9,495 nucleotides of DNA, taken from NCBI GenBank assembly GCA_003695605.1, contig RFIK01000066.1, positions 1 to 9,495 on the forward strand, in the 5' to 3' direction. A program made the position numbers and the translations under genes. The notes below the pieces were generated by a model that did no database searches, had not been told where the DNA came from, and saw only the letters and a program-made list of their open reading frames with translations. This DNA is from Chlorobiota bacterium (lineage in GTDB: Bacteria; Bacteroidota; Ignavibacteria; Kapaibacteriales; NICIL-2). Of the stretch, positions 1 through 7,465 are shown in pieces; position 1 is the first letter of the stretch; each line of letters begins with the position of its first letter.

Positions 1-895
1 ACTGTTCAATGGCAGTTTCGTACACGGAGGCATTGCTCGGATCGAGCTGGCGGAGCATCTCGAGCACCCGTTTATTCCGCGTACCGCCGAAGACTTCGCA
101 CAGCTCGTTCATCTTCGCATCGAAAAAGAGACGCAATAGATAACTCGATTGTGTCAGTTCGCGCTTGAAGGCAAGCATCTTCACAAGCACAGCTTCGAGT
201 GCACTTCGGGCGGAATCAGGCGCCCACGCAAAGCGATTGATCCCATCGTAGTGGTAGTCGAAGATGAGCTTTCGGAATGGCTCAAATCGTGGGTTGAGAA
301 GCTCCGTTACTAACGAAATCCGCGTCAGCTCACCTGGCTCTTGGACGATCTGGCTATATCCTGGCGCATTGTTGGATGCACCCAGGAGGCAGAGTTCTTG
401 CGCACGCTGGTAGTACTGCGTTCCTCCCAGGTACTCGTATGAATCGGCATCGAGTCCAAGCGCGATGAAGTTGTAGAAATCAATCAACGTCGAGAACGGA
501 TCGTAGCGCAACGATTGGAACGTGAGCTGCTGGTTGAGCGTGTAGGGGAACGCCCACTGCTGGTCGAGCACTTTGAGGATTGGCGACGTTCGTCCACTGT
601 CGAGTTTGATACGCGAAGTGTACAGCAACCGTGCGCTGTATCGCCGGTTTGCAAGATTGCCGCCTGTGATGTAGATCGTCAGCTCGATGGGGATTTTCGG
701 TCCTTGCCACTCCTTGCCGGTAAAACTCTGCTGCCGCAGGTACGTCAGCACGTCATTCTGCATCGTCGAGACGTCCTGGCGGAGCTCCGGCGCAAGCATC
801 GAGACATCCACAACAACGCGTGGCTCGAATTCTTGTGCACTGAGAATATGCCCGACAAGCCCAACAATCGCCAGAGACAACAGTATTTTCGGCAT
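1..895 (-). CDS. porD: PorD-family (DUF4835) protein, type IX secretion-associated, 3' end at window edge
   Basis: The minus-strand frame opens at the ATG at 895-893 and stays open to base 1, giving 298 codons. Residues 1-20 form a signal peptide (KILLSLAIVGLVGHILSA, then Q), so the product is exported. The mature start (EPRVVVDVSMLAPELRQD) and the following block (LTYLRQQSFTG, then IPIELTIYITG) fit the N-terminus of DUF4835/PorD, a protein of about 300 residues linked to T9SS and gliding in Bacteroidota, whose exact role is unclear. The middle has the family-like stretch DPFSTLIDFYNFIALGLDADSYE. The last visible residues, LDPSNASVYETAIEQ, resemble the usual family ending. The next codon begins with T, so a stop probably lies right at the window edge. 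The start is set by the signal peptide; no clear Shine-Dalgarno sequence precedes it. The gene diverges from the outer-membrane protein gene starting at 918. Family recognition is from memory of sequence pattern. Confidence 0.78.
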   Translation of the reverse strand, partial: MPKILLSLAIVGLVGHILSAQEFEPRVVVDVSMLAPELRQDVSTMQNDVLTYLRQQSFTGKEWQGPKIPIELTIYITGGNLANRRYSARLLYTSRIKLDSGRTSPILKVLDQQWAFPYTLNQQLTFQSLRYDPFSTLIDFYNFIALGLDADSYEYLGGTQYYQRAQELCLLGASNNAPGYSQIVQEPGELTRISLVTELLNPRFEPFRKLIFDYHYDGINRFAWAPDSARSALEAVLVKMLAFKRELTQSSYLLRLFFDAKMNELCEVFGGTRNKRVLEMLRQLDPSNASVYETAIEQ

Positions 896-917
896 AGCAG
901 TCGGTGCGGTGGTTGCC

Positions 918-1742
918 ATGGAACACGTGTCAAAAATACTCTTGCGGGCTGCTCTTGCGTTATTTCTCAGCTCGGCGGGAATCACACAGGGGCAAACTGT
1001 TCTCGGTTCCCCACCCACAATTGTATCAGCGACAGGGCGAACGCTCGTTACACCACTCGGCTATCGCATCGTCCCCGTATCAGCTCAAATGGAGCGTGCG
1101 CCTGGAAGCGTTGCTGCATGGATTGTGCCGTCGCGCCTTGGGGTTCGGGAGTTACAGACAGCATACGCACTGGGGCTCTATCGTGCAGGCGCGTGGTCTG
1201 CAGGTGCAGAAGTAGGTTCATTGACCATGGATCGCTATACCGAAACATCACTGACGACGTTCGGTTGCGTTGAACTAAGCGACCAACTCACCGCTGGTCT
1301 TGCGCTGGGGTACACGATGGCACGGGCACGCGGCTTTGCCACAGAGCACCTTCTAACCATCAACGCACAGATGGTCTTCCTGCTCGATAGTCTCACGGCT
1401 ATTGGTGTCGCTGGAAGCAACATCGGTCAAACACGCCGTGCAGGAGCGCAATCAGGTTCTGTCTCACAATTCCGTATCGGTGCGAGCAGAGCCGTTGCAT
1501 CGGGGCTGCTCTTCGATCTCGACTTGGTATTCCCACTCCAAACTGCAAGTGGCATGGCAGCAGCACTGCGCTGGGATGCTGCAGAGTTCCTCTTGCTTCG
1601 GGTGGCCTATGCAACGGTACCGAAGAGCCTCGAAGCAAGTGTTCGTCTGGCAGCAATTGAACAATTCGCCGTTCTTGCAACGGTGCATTACCATCTTGCA
1701 CTTGGGGCAAGTCCAACTATCGGGATTGCGTACCGATGGTGA
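918..1742 (+). CDS. Predicted outer-membrane beta-barrel protein, uncharacterised
   Basis: A 274-residue protein that I cannot assign to a named family. Residues 1-26 are a signal peptide: a basic start (MEHVSKILLR), a hydrophobic core (AALALFLSSAG) and a likely cleavage near ITQGQ. The rest alternates polar and hydrophobic residues in short segments with many Gly, Ala and aromatic residues (for example AGLALGYTMARARG and FRIGASRAVASGLLFDLDLV), and the chain ends in IGIAYRW. A terminal aromatic residue after an alternating strand is typical of outer-membrane barrels. The frame is open further upstream, back to an ATG at 687, but that part lies antisense to porD and would bury the signal peptide, so the ATG at 918 is preferred. 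The stop overlaps the start of the next gene, suggesting translational coupling and a shared envelope role. A PorV/PorP-like T9SS role is possible but not shown. Confidence 0.7.
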   Translation: MEHVSKILLRAALALFLSSAGITQGQTVLGSPPTIVSATGRTLVTPLGYRIVPVSAQMERAPGSVAAWIVPSRLGVRELQTAYALGLYRAGAWSAGAEVGSLTMDRYTETSLTTFGCVELSDQLTAGLALGYTMARARGFATEHLLTINAQMVFLLDSLTAIGVAGSNIGQTRRAGAQSGSVSQFRIGASRAVASGLLFDLDLVFPLQTASGMAAALRWDAAEFLLLRVAYATVPKSLEASVRLAAIEQFAVLATVHYHLALGASPTIGIAYRW

Positions 1743-3661
1743 ATCCAAGACCAATCGTGATTGTTGTCACCAGCACAATGCTCTGGGCACAAGATGCCGT
1801 GCTGGAACAAATCACCGGCGACGCAATCTCGACACCCGATCTCGATCGAATTGAATTTTACAGCGATAACCCCATCCTTCTCGACTCAGCACGCGTGGAG
1901 GACATCCAGCAGCTGCCGTTCGTATCACGCACAACCGCACGCCGCATCGTTTCAGTGCTCCGCACGAAGAAACCACGAACGCTTGCCGAGCTCTGCGATG
2001 CGGTTCGCTGTAGCCAAGAAGAACGGTACATCCTCGAACGGTGCGCGACACTCGGGGGTACACCTCTTGTAAGCATTCCGCTGAGCTTCCGGTCGCGGGC
2101 AATGCTCTGGGCAACTCCGCCACGTGCTGCCACGGATGGGCGATTCCGCGGTAGCCCACACGAGCTTTACACTCGTGTTCACATGGTACATGGCAACACC
2201 GCAGTGGCTGCGCTTGCAAATAAAGATGCTGGTGAACCGCTCGTTGCAGATTTTCTCTCCGCCTCGATTGCAACGCGTGTGAGCAACATCAGCATCATCA
2301 TCGGCGACTACTACGCAGAGATGGGGCTGGGACTTGTTCTCTGGCGTCCGTTCGGAGCGCGAAAAGGAACGGACGTCGTAACACCATGCACGGAATTCGG
2401 ACGCGGTTTCCAGCAGTACCGCTCGGCGTTGGAGTATCGGTTCTTTCGTGGTGTTGCACTCGAATACCCCATCGCCGTTGCCGATGGCACCACGATGTTG
2501 GTGCGCGCTGGGCTCTCTGCATTGCCGCGCAGCGCTTCGCTCGATACAGTTGGAGGGATGATCACCTCGTTGGCCACCGATGGCTACCACCGCAGCAGTT
2601 CGGAGATTGCCCGCCGCCGAAACGTCACCGAACGAGCAGCGCTCGGCGCACTCGAACTGCGTACCGGTCAATTCGTCGCAGGGTTTAGTACAGTGATGCT
2701 CGAGTACCCGATGCCGGTGACAAGCAGCTCAACACTTGTCATGCCCGCCCGGCGCGGACTGTTTGCATCTGCCTACGCACTCCAGAACACCGACAATGCA
2801 ACCTGGTCAGCAGAGCTTGCCCGCGACTATGCTGGCAATGTGGCCACTCGCGCAGGTCTTGAACATCGCACCACACCAACAACTGTCACACTCGGCGCAC
2901 GCTGGTACGCACCAATGTTTCGTGCTCCGTATGGCTACAACTTCGGCGAATCATCCCAGCCAACGAACGAAACAGGCATCTATCTCGGTATTCGGGCGCG
3001 GTTGGCATCAAAGGTGGAAAATCTCTTCTACGCCGATGTCTATCGTCACACTGCAGGAATCAGCACACTCCCCCGAGTACGACGCGGTGTGGATGTTTTC
3101 AACGAAACACGGGTACGCCTTGGGAAAGGAACGACTGTCTTCGTTCGCCTGCGGCAAGAGCATCGCACCGAGGATCGCTCAACCGATGCAGGAACAGTTG
3201 CCGAAGAAGTTCTCCGCAGCACACTTCGCTGCGAGGTCCAACATAGCACCGATGGCGGCACGATCGCTCGCTTCCGCATCGAGGGCGTCTGGCGAATACC
3301 CACCGAGAGCGCTCTTCCAACCGTAGAGCATGGGCTTGCTGCCTTTGGAGAACTGAGCATGGCACTCAGTGCGCAGTTTCGTCTCGGCGGCCGTGTGACA
3401 GCGTACTCAACTGCTTCGTTCAACTCAGCAGTGTACACGTTCGAGCAGTTAGCACCTGGCTTGCTTGTGAGTGTTCCCCTCTACGGCCGAGGGACGCGCT
3501 GGTTTGTGTACGTCCAATGGTCAGCATTCGAGCGCATCACACTCTGGGTGCGCTATGGGTCAACGGAGCGGCTCAACACCACTTCGCTGGGCAGTGGTTT
3601 GACCGCTGTGCCAGGCACACTGGACCAACGGGCGTACGTTCAGCTCGATGTGCGGCTGTGA
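1736..3661 (+). CDS. Helix-hairpin-helix domain protein with C-terminal outer-membrane beta-barrel
   Basis: A 641-residue protein whose ATG overlaps the previous stop by 7 bp. Residues 1-19 look like a short signal peptide (IVIVVTSTMLWAQ). Residues 47-90 form a ComEA-like helix-hairpin-helix unit: a small residue plus acidic pair (SARVEDIQQLPFVS), then TARRIVSVL and RTLAELCDAV. From about residue 115 the chain is rich in alternating, aromatic-containing strands to its end (YVQLDVRL), as in a large barrel. Residues 187-245 carry landmarks I associate with HhH/barrel proteins of the FCB group: IGDYYAEMGLGLVLW, FGRGFQQYRS and EYRFFRGVA. The family has no established function known to me. The exported HhH unit could bind DNA (for example in uptake) or serve as a protein-binding periplasmic plug. 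Its coupling to another barrel gene, divergent from porD, fits an outer-membrane assembly. Its 3' end overlaps the convergent gene by 22 bp. Confidence 0.78.
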   Translation: MVNPRPIVIVVTSTMLWAQDAVLEQITGDAISTPDLDRIEFYSDNPILLDSARVEDIQQLPFVSRTTARRIVSVLRTKKPRTLAELCDAVRCSQEERYILERCATLGGTPLVSIPLSFRSRAMLWATPPRAATDGRFRGSPHELYTRVHMVHGNTAVAALANKDAGEPLVADFLSASIATRVSNISIIIGDYYAEMGLGLVLWRPFGARKGTDVVTPCTEFGRGFQQYRSALEYRFFRGVALEYPIAVADGTTMLVRAGLSALPRSASLDTVGGMITSLATDGYHRSSSEIARRRNVTERAALGALELRTGQFVAGFSTVMLEYPMPVTSSSTLVMPARRGLFASAYALQNTDNATWSAELARDYAGNVATRAGLEHRTTPTTVTLGARWYAPMFRAPYGYNFGESSQPTNETGIYLGIRARLASKVENLFYADVYRHTAGISTLPRVRRGVDVFNETRVRLGKGTTVFVRLRQEHRTEDRSTDAGTVAEEVLRSTLRCEVQHSTDGGTIARFRIEGVWRIPTESALPTVEHGLAAFGELSMALSAQFRLGGRVTAYSTASFNSAVYTFEQLAPGLLVSVPLYGRGTRWFVYVQWSAFERITLWVRYGSTERLNTTSLGSGLTAVPGTLDQRAYVQLDVRL

Positions 3662-4542
3662 GCGAAAAACTGCGAGATAATTCCGTCGTGAAAGTCGAAA
3701 CCTCCTTGCTGCAAACACGCTGGTACTGCCCGCGTGCTATCGGTGAGTGTCGTTGCCATCTGCCCAAGCACAAGACGGAGAACCACCTCCGGCACACGAA
3801 ACCACACCGGACGGTGGTAGAACTCCGCCAGTGATCGCATGAACGTTTCCATCGTCACCGGTTCGGGTGCGACGAGATTGACAGCGCCGCTGATGTTCTC
3901 CTGTTCGATGAGCCATGCAGTAGCTCTAGAGACATCCATCTGCGAAATCCACGAAACCCATTGCTTGCCTGTTCCAGGGATCACAGCGCCAAGCCGTGAG
4001 ACGATCGGCACAAGCTGCGCGAGCATGCCACCTCCCTGCCCAAGAACTACCCCAAGCCGCATTCGAACGACCCGGCAGTAAGGCTCTGCCTGACATGCTG
4101 CTGCTTCCCACTCGGCGCAAAGATCCGCCAAAAAGCCCTCCCCTTTCGTTGAGCGTTCTGTGAGAATCTCATCGCCACGATGCCCATAGTAGCCAACCGC
4201 AGAGGCGTTGAGCAGCACACGTGGGGGTCTGGTGCATTGTGCGATTACCTCGACAATGCGGCGGGTTGGTTCGACGCGGCTGGAGTGAAGCTGGCGCTTT
4301 CGACGTTCCGTCCAGCGTCCCTTGGCAATACTTGCCCCAGCGAAATTGATCACGGCATCGGATCCTTCGAGCACGCTACTATCGAGCACGGTCCAGTCCA
4401 CAAGCTGAACTGTGCTTCCCAACAATGTTCTGGCACTTCCGAGATCGCGGACGATCGCCAGTACGTCTGCGCCCTGCTTGTCGAAGTACTCAACAACGGC
4501 GCGGCCAAGAAAGCCAGTTGCTCCAACAACGAGAATTCGCAT
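3640..4542 (-). CDS. TIGR01777 family (YfcH-like) NAD(P)-dependent epimerase/dehydratase-like protein
   Basis: A 300-residue protein, the usual family length, with an extended short-chain dehydrogenase fold. The N-terminus is a Rossmann nucleotide-binding site, GATGFLG at residues 7-13. The family landmarks follow in order: VINFAGASIAKGRWTERRK (about 64-82), NASAVGYYGHRGDEILTE (112-129), GEGFLADLCAEWE (134-146), RLGVVLGQGGGML (162-174) and WVSWIS (195-200). The C-terminal part corresponds to DUF1731, ending in a recognisable GGFDF (280-284). The family includes E. coli YfcH and the plant SulA-like protein; substrates are not established, and the 'cell division inhibitor SulA' label used in databases is misleading. 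No signal peptide is present, so it is cytoplasmic. It lies 30 bp after the stop of the FlgD-Ig gene, probably as the last gene of the same transcript, and its stop falls inside the convergent HhH/barrel gene. Confidence 0.92.
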   Translation of the reverse strand: MRILVVGATGFLGRAVVEYFDKQGADVLAIVRDLGSARTLLGSTVQLVDWTVLDSSVLEGSDAVINFAGASIAKGRWTERRKRQLHSSRVEPTRRIVEVIAQCTRPPRVLLNASAVGYYGHRGDEILTERSTKGEGFLADLCAEWEAAACQAEPYCRVVRMRLGVVLGQGGGMLAQLVPIVSRLGAVIPGTGKQWVSWISQMDVSRATAWLIEQENISGAVNLVAPEPVTMETFMRSLAEFYHRPVWFRVPEVVLRLVLGQMATTLTDSTRAVPACLQQGGFDFHDGIISQFFAHSRTSS

Positions 4543-4572
4543 GGGCAGCTGTTCTACTGGTGCAACGTGTTC

Positions 4573-5316
4573 TTATGGCTGCGATAACACCACACGCTTG
4601 CGTTCGATTCCCCGATCGCCGATGCGAACTTCGAGCACGTAGTCACCGTCGGGCATCCGGCGGCCGCTATCATCGCGGCCATCCCATTCCAGTTCGTACA
4701 TGCCGGGACGCTGCTCCTGGTCGAGCAGGCGTCGGACGATGAGCGCTGTTGTCGAATAGACGACTGCAACAACGCGCGCAGACTCGCGGACACGATAGGA
4801 AATCCGCGGCGAGACGTCCTCGCTGATCCCGAGGAATGACCCAATCGCACTCATCGGAATGCTGACGGTACCGATTTGCCCTCCGCGGCTTACCGGTATT
4901 GCTGTCGCGCTGGCAATCGCAAGCTGCCGTTGCACCATCTCGCGCCCTTCAGGAAGAAGCGTACGTGCGGAGAGTGTCATGTTGCGGAGCGCTGCCTGCC
5001 AGGGGGATTCCAGCTCCGGTTTACGGCGAACAATTTCGAAGTTGCTCATGATTCGTTCGACATCGAGTGCCAATCGCACCGATGGAGGCACCTGCAAGCG
5101 CAGAGCGCGGAGATAGAACGTATCCTGCTCAGGGAGGAACTCCGTTGGTTTACCACCAGGGAGGGTATCGGGTTGAATGACTGGGTACGATCGCTCCTGC
5201 AGGACCGACGCAGGCGATCGCTCTTCGGGTCGGAGAGGAGGCTGAACCTGCTGCGCTCGAGCGACAGGGAGCAGAATTGCTACCGCCAGTCCAAGGAGTT
5301 TCCAGGCGCTCCGCAT
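4573..5316 (-). CDS. Secreted protein with C-terminal FlgD-type Ig / sorting-domain-like module
   Basis: A 247-residue exported protein. Residues 1-21 are a clear signal peptide (MRSAWKLLGLAVAILLPVARA, cut before QQ). Residues 22-65 are Pro/Glu-rich and probably disordered. Residues 66-170 are a region I do not recognise. Residues 171-247 match a FlgD_ig / C-terminal sorting-like fold: SARVVAVVYSTTALIVRRLL, then PGMYELEWDGRDDSGRRMPDG with the hallmark WDGRDxxG, then DYVLEVRIGD and a final RKRVVLSQP. No flagellar gene is nearby; in the FCB group such modules commonly end exported proteins, and the closing strand resembles T9SS sorting domains. With porD in the same window, a T9SS substrate or cell-surface protein is a reasonable inference but unproven. 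The gene begins 27 bp after the S1-protein stop and ends 30 bp before the next start, as in an operon. Confidence 0.75.
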   Translation of the reverse strand: MRSAWKLLGLAVAILLPVARAQQVQPPLRPEERSPASVLQERSYPVIQPDTLPGGKPTEFLPEQDTFYLRALRLQVPPSVRLALDVERIMSNFEIVRRKPELESPWQAALRNMTLSARTLLPEGREMVQRQLAIASATAIPVSRGGQIGTVSIPMSAIGSFLGISEDVSPRISYRVRESARVVAVVYSTTALIVRRLLDQEQRPGMYELEWDGRDDSGRRMPDGDYVLEVRIGDRGIERKRVVLSQP

Positions 5317-5343
5317 CGGCGGTACCCCGTCTCCGTCCGAATC

Positions 5344-6912
5344 CTACTCGGAGCCACCGTACAGGCGCTGCCGCTCTTCCTCGCTCAGAAGCTCACCGAG
5401 CGTGATTTTCCGCGGGTTGCCGGTACGCGCTGGTTCCTGCTTGGGCGGTTGCGCACCTTCACGCGGTGGACCAAAGAGCTCTTCTTCCGGCTCGACGCGA
5501 GGAGCAACGATGAACGACTCCGTCTCGACCGAAACGTCCACGACAGTGACAGCCACGATATCGCCGACACTGTACGGAATCCGCTTGCCCTTGAGCACAG
5601 GACGCATCTGCGAACGCGGCATAAATGCATCCACCTCGCCAGCGATGGTCAGCAAAACGCCAGGTCCGCTGACTTCTCGCACAACACCTGTTGTGTGCAT
5701 CCCACGCGGATACTTTGCTGCAATCGCTGGCCAGGGGTTTTCCGTTGTTCGACGCAGCGAAAGATCAATCTGCCCACGTTCGGGTTTGATCTCGAGCACA
5801 ACAACGTCAACGTTTTCTCCTTCGCGGAGAATCTCGCTCGGATGGCGAACACGCCGCATCCATGAGAGCTCACTATTGCGGATAAGCCCTTCGACACCTG
5901 GTTCTAGCTCGACGAACGCACCAAACGGCGCAAGTCGTGTTACCACACCGCTCGATCGCTCGCCAACACGGTAGCGTTCAAGTGCTGTTTGCCATGGCGA
6001 TGGCTCGAGCGCTTTCATGCTCAGCGAGATCTTATCGTGCGAAGGGTCAATTTCGATAATTTGTGCACGGACTGTGTCGCCCGGTTTGAAAGCATCTGCA
6101 AGATTTGCCGGCGGCCGATGCGATACACGGGAGATGTGCACAAGCCCATCGAAGCCACCGATGTCAACGAACAGCCCGAAGCTCTGGACAGAGGTAATGA
6201 CGCCTTCGACGATATCGCCGACCTTGATGCGACGGTAGAACTCCTCCCGCAGCAGGTTTCGACGGGAAACAACGAACGAGATGCGCCCTGCTTCGTCCTT
6301 GACAATGTCGGCAATCTGCACGGGAATATCACTCCCTACGGCCGCTTGGAGTTCGTCATTCGATGGGGTCTTCTTGAGGAAGAACTGCGAAGCAGGCAAA
6401 AACATCTTGATGCCGTCGTAGAGCACACGCAAGCCTCCGCGAATCCGTTGCGCGACGTGGACGGTGATGACCTCTCCGCGCCCCATGATGTCTTGCAGAC
6501 GAGCCAGCAACTCATCGGTAACGGCCACTGGCGCAGGCTTTTCTTCTGCTGGAGGAAGCTCGATTTTCTCAAATGGCCGTGGCTCTGCGTGCGACTGTTG
6601 CACTGAAGGTACTTGCGCCATCGGTGGTGTTGGCTCAGCACCAGTCGCTGCAGTCTCACGTGGAGCTTCCGCAGAGCCTGCGTCGCTGGCGGGCGGGCGA
6701 TCAGGCGTGCTACTGACCACTTGAGCTGCCTCTGGCGAAGCGACTGTGGCCTCAGGGGCCGGCTGCTGATTCGGTGCAGCAGCGGGAACAGGCGCTTGTT
6801 CCTCGATCAGTTGCGATGCTGCGTGCTCAGTTGCCGAAGGTGATTCCGCCGGAGATGTGTCGCTTGTCTTTGCAGATGCTGCTGCGTCGGGACGGAGGTC
6901 GTGCTGGCTCAT
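5344..6912 (-). CDS. S1 RNA-binding protein with four S1 domains and a disordered Ala/Pro/Glu-rich N-terminus
   Basis: A 522-residue cytoplasmic protein. Residues 1-130 are low-complexity, rich in Ala, Pro, Glu, Ser and Thr, and probably disordered. Four S1 (OB-fold) domains follow at about 145-216, 231-299, 316-386 and 403-470. The second and third carry the classic signatures (SFGLFVDIGGFDGLVHIS; FGAFVELEPGVEGLI with HPSEI). By recall of E. coli S1, the first visible domain (GGLRVLYDGIKMFLPAS, ending SFVVSRRNLLREE) resembles domain 2, and the next three resemble domains 3, 4 and 5, with the usual linkers ending in PW. Domains 1 and 6 appear absent. The tail ends in a short charged segment, ITLGELLSEEERQRLYGG. 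It may be this organism's ribosomal S1 or a paralogue, so I withhold the symbol rpsA. The 79 bp upstream hold no convincing promoter. It heads the S1 / FlgD-Ig / TIGR01777 run. Confidence 0.88.
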   Translation of the reverse strand: MSQHDLRPDAAASAKTSDTSPAESPSATEHAASQLIEEQAPVPAAAPNQQPAPEATVASPEAAQVVSSTPDRPPASDAGSAEAPRETAATGAEPTPPMAQVPSVQQSHAEPRPFEKIELPPAEEKPAPVAVTDELLARLQDIMGRGEVITVHVAQRIRGGLRVLYDGIKMFLPASQFFLKKTPSNDELQAAVGSDIPVQIADIVKDEAGRISFVVSRRNLLREEFYRRIKVGDIVEGVITSVQSFGLFVDIGGFDGLVHISRVSHRPPANLADAFKPGDTVRAQIIEIDPSHDKISLSMKALEPSPWQTALERYRVGERSSGVVTRLAPFGAFVELEPGVEGLIRNSELSWMRRVRHPSEILREGENVDVVVLEIKPERGQIDLSLRRTTENPWPAIAAKYPRGMHTTGVVREVSGPGVLLTIAGEVDAFMPRSQMRPVLKGKRIPYSVGDIVAVTVVDVSVETESFIVAPRVEPEEELFGPPREGAQPPKQEPARTGNPRKITLGELLSEEERQRLYGGSE

Positions 6913-6991
6913 TGCTCTTCGAATACCGATAGTGAACCACTACACCGCTGTCATAAAGACGCGGGCTGCGAATATACAACGCGCTCGTGCG

Positions 6992-7465
6992 CTATCCGAC
7001 GATGCAGTAAAGCTGGCGGAGCTGTGGTTTGCGGTGCTGTTCGGTAAGCAAGTAGTCGAAGGCGGCGACTCCCTCCTGGTGCGCAGGTACAGCGACGATC
7101 GCTGCTGCAGCACGTGCACGCAGCCAACGGTACGTGCTGTGCTCCGTCAGATGTGGTTCGGCGTCAGGAGCAACTACTGCACCAAACGCTGCAACGAAAA
7201 CCAGCGCTTGGCGACGCACGTCATAGAACGATGCCGAAAGCGGCAAGGACCACCATTCGAGCGCAGTCAACTGTGTCTCTTCCGCAAGTTCACGCTGCGC
7301 CGCATCAAATGGCGATTCATCAGAAGTGGGGCGACCTGTGATGACTTGCCACAACGCAGGGAACTCTCCATCATCCTGGCGACGCCGGAGCACTACATGC
7401 TGCCATTCCCCGCGCGTAGGACGCACTACATGAACTTGGACGAGCAACTCACTCTTGCCGCCCAT
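6992..7465 (-). CDS. Nudix hydrolase (NudB-like)
   Basis: A 157-residue protein, a normal single-domain Nudix length. The Nudix box is at residues 44-66 and reads GRPTSDESPFDAAQREL followed by AEETQL. It fits G-x5-E-x7-R-E-U-x-E-E-x-G-U except that Q replaces the last Gly. The metal-binding glutamates (E50, and RE..EE at 58-63) are present, so activity is expected. The preceding LWQVITG (38-44) resembles NudB-type dihydroneopterin triphosphate pyrophosphatases, so a nucleoside di/triphosphate-like substrate, possibly in folate synthesis, is a guess. I chose the ATG at 7465 because MGGKSELLVQVHVVRP starts at the first beta strand as in homologues; an upstream ATG at 7498 would add 11 residues. 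With this start it overlaps the RluB-like gene by 17 bp, which suggests translational coupling. Confidence 0.88.
   Translation of the reverse strand: MGGKSELLVQVHVVRPTRGEWQHVVLRRRQDDGEFPALWQVITGRPTSDESPFDAAQRELAEETQLTALEWWSLPLSASFYDVRRQALVFVAAFGAVVAPDAEPHLTEHSTYRWLRARAAAAIVAVPAHQEGVAAFDYLLTEQHRKPQLRQLYCIVG

Noticed and set aside
687..917. Upstream extension of the barrel-protein frame
   Set aside because: It is antisense to porD and would place 77 unrelated residues before a good signal peptide. The ATG at 918 fits better.
515..1273. Plus-strand open frame of 252 codons
   Set aside because: It lies antisense to porD and out of frame with the barrel gene. The translation is Cys/Arg/His-rich without domain features, typical of a shadow of GC-rich coding sequence.
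4876..5865. Plus-strand open frame of 329 codons
   Set aside because: It runs antisense across two genes with clear domain evidence (FlgD-Ig and S1), and its translation is Arg/Leu-rich with no recognisable motif.
6913..6991. Possible promoter for the S1 gene (TTGTAT, 18 bases, TATGAC on the minus strand)
   Set aside because: The match to -35/-10 hexamers is poor (3/6 and 4/6), and promoter consensus in FCB bacteria differs, so it is not annotated.
6980..6992. GCGC-TCGT-GCGC hairpin at the end of the Nudix gene as a terminator
   Set aside because: The stem is only 4 bp and no U-run follows, so transcription probably continues into the S1 gene.
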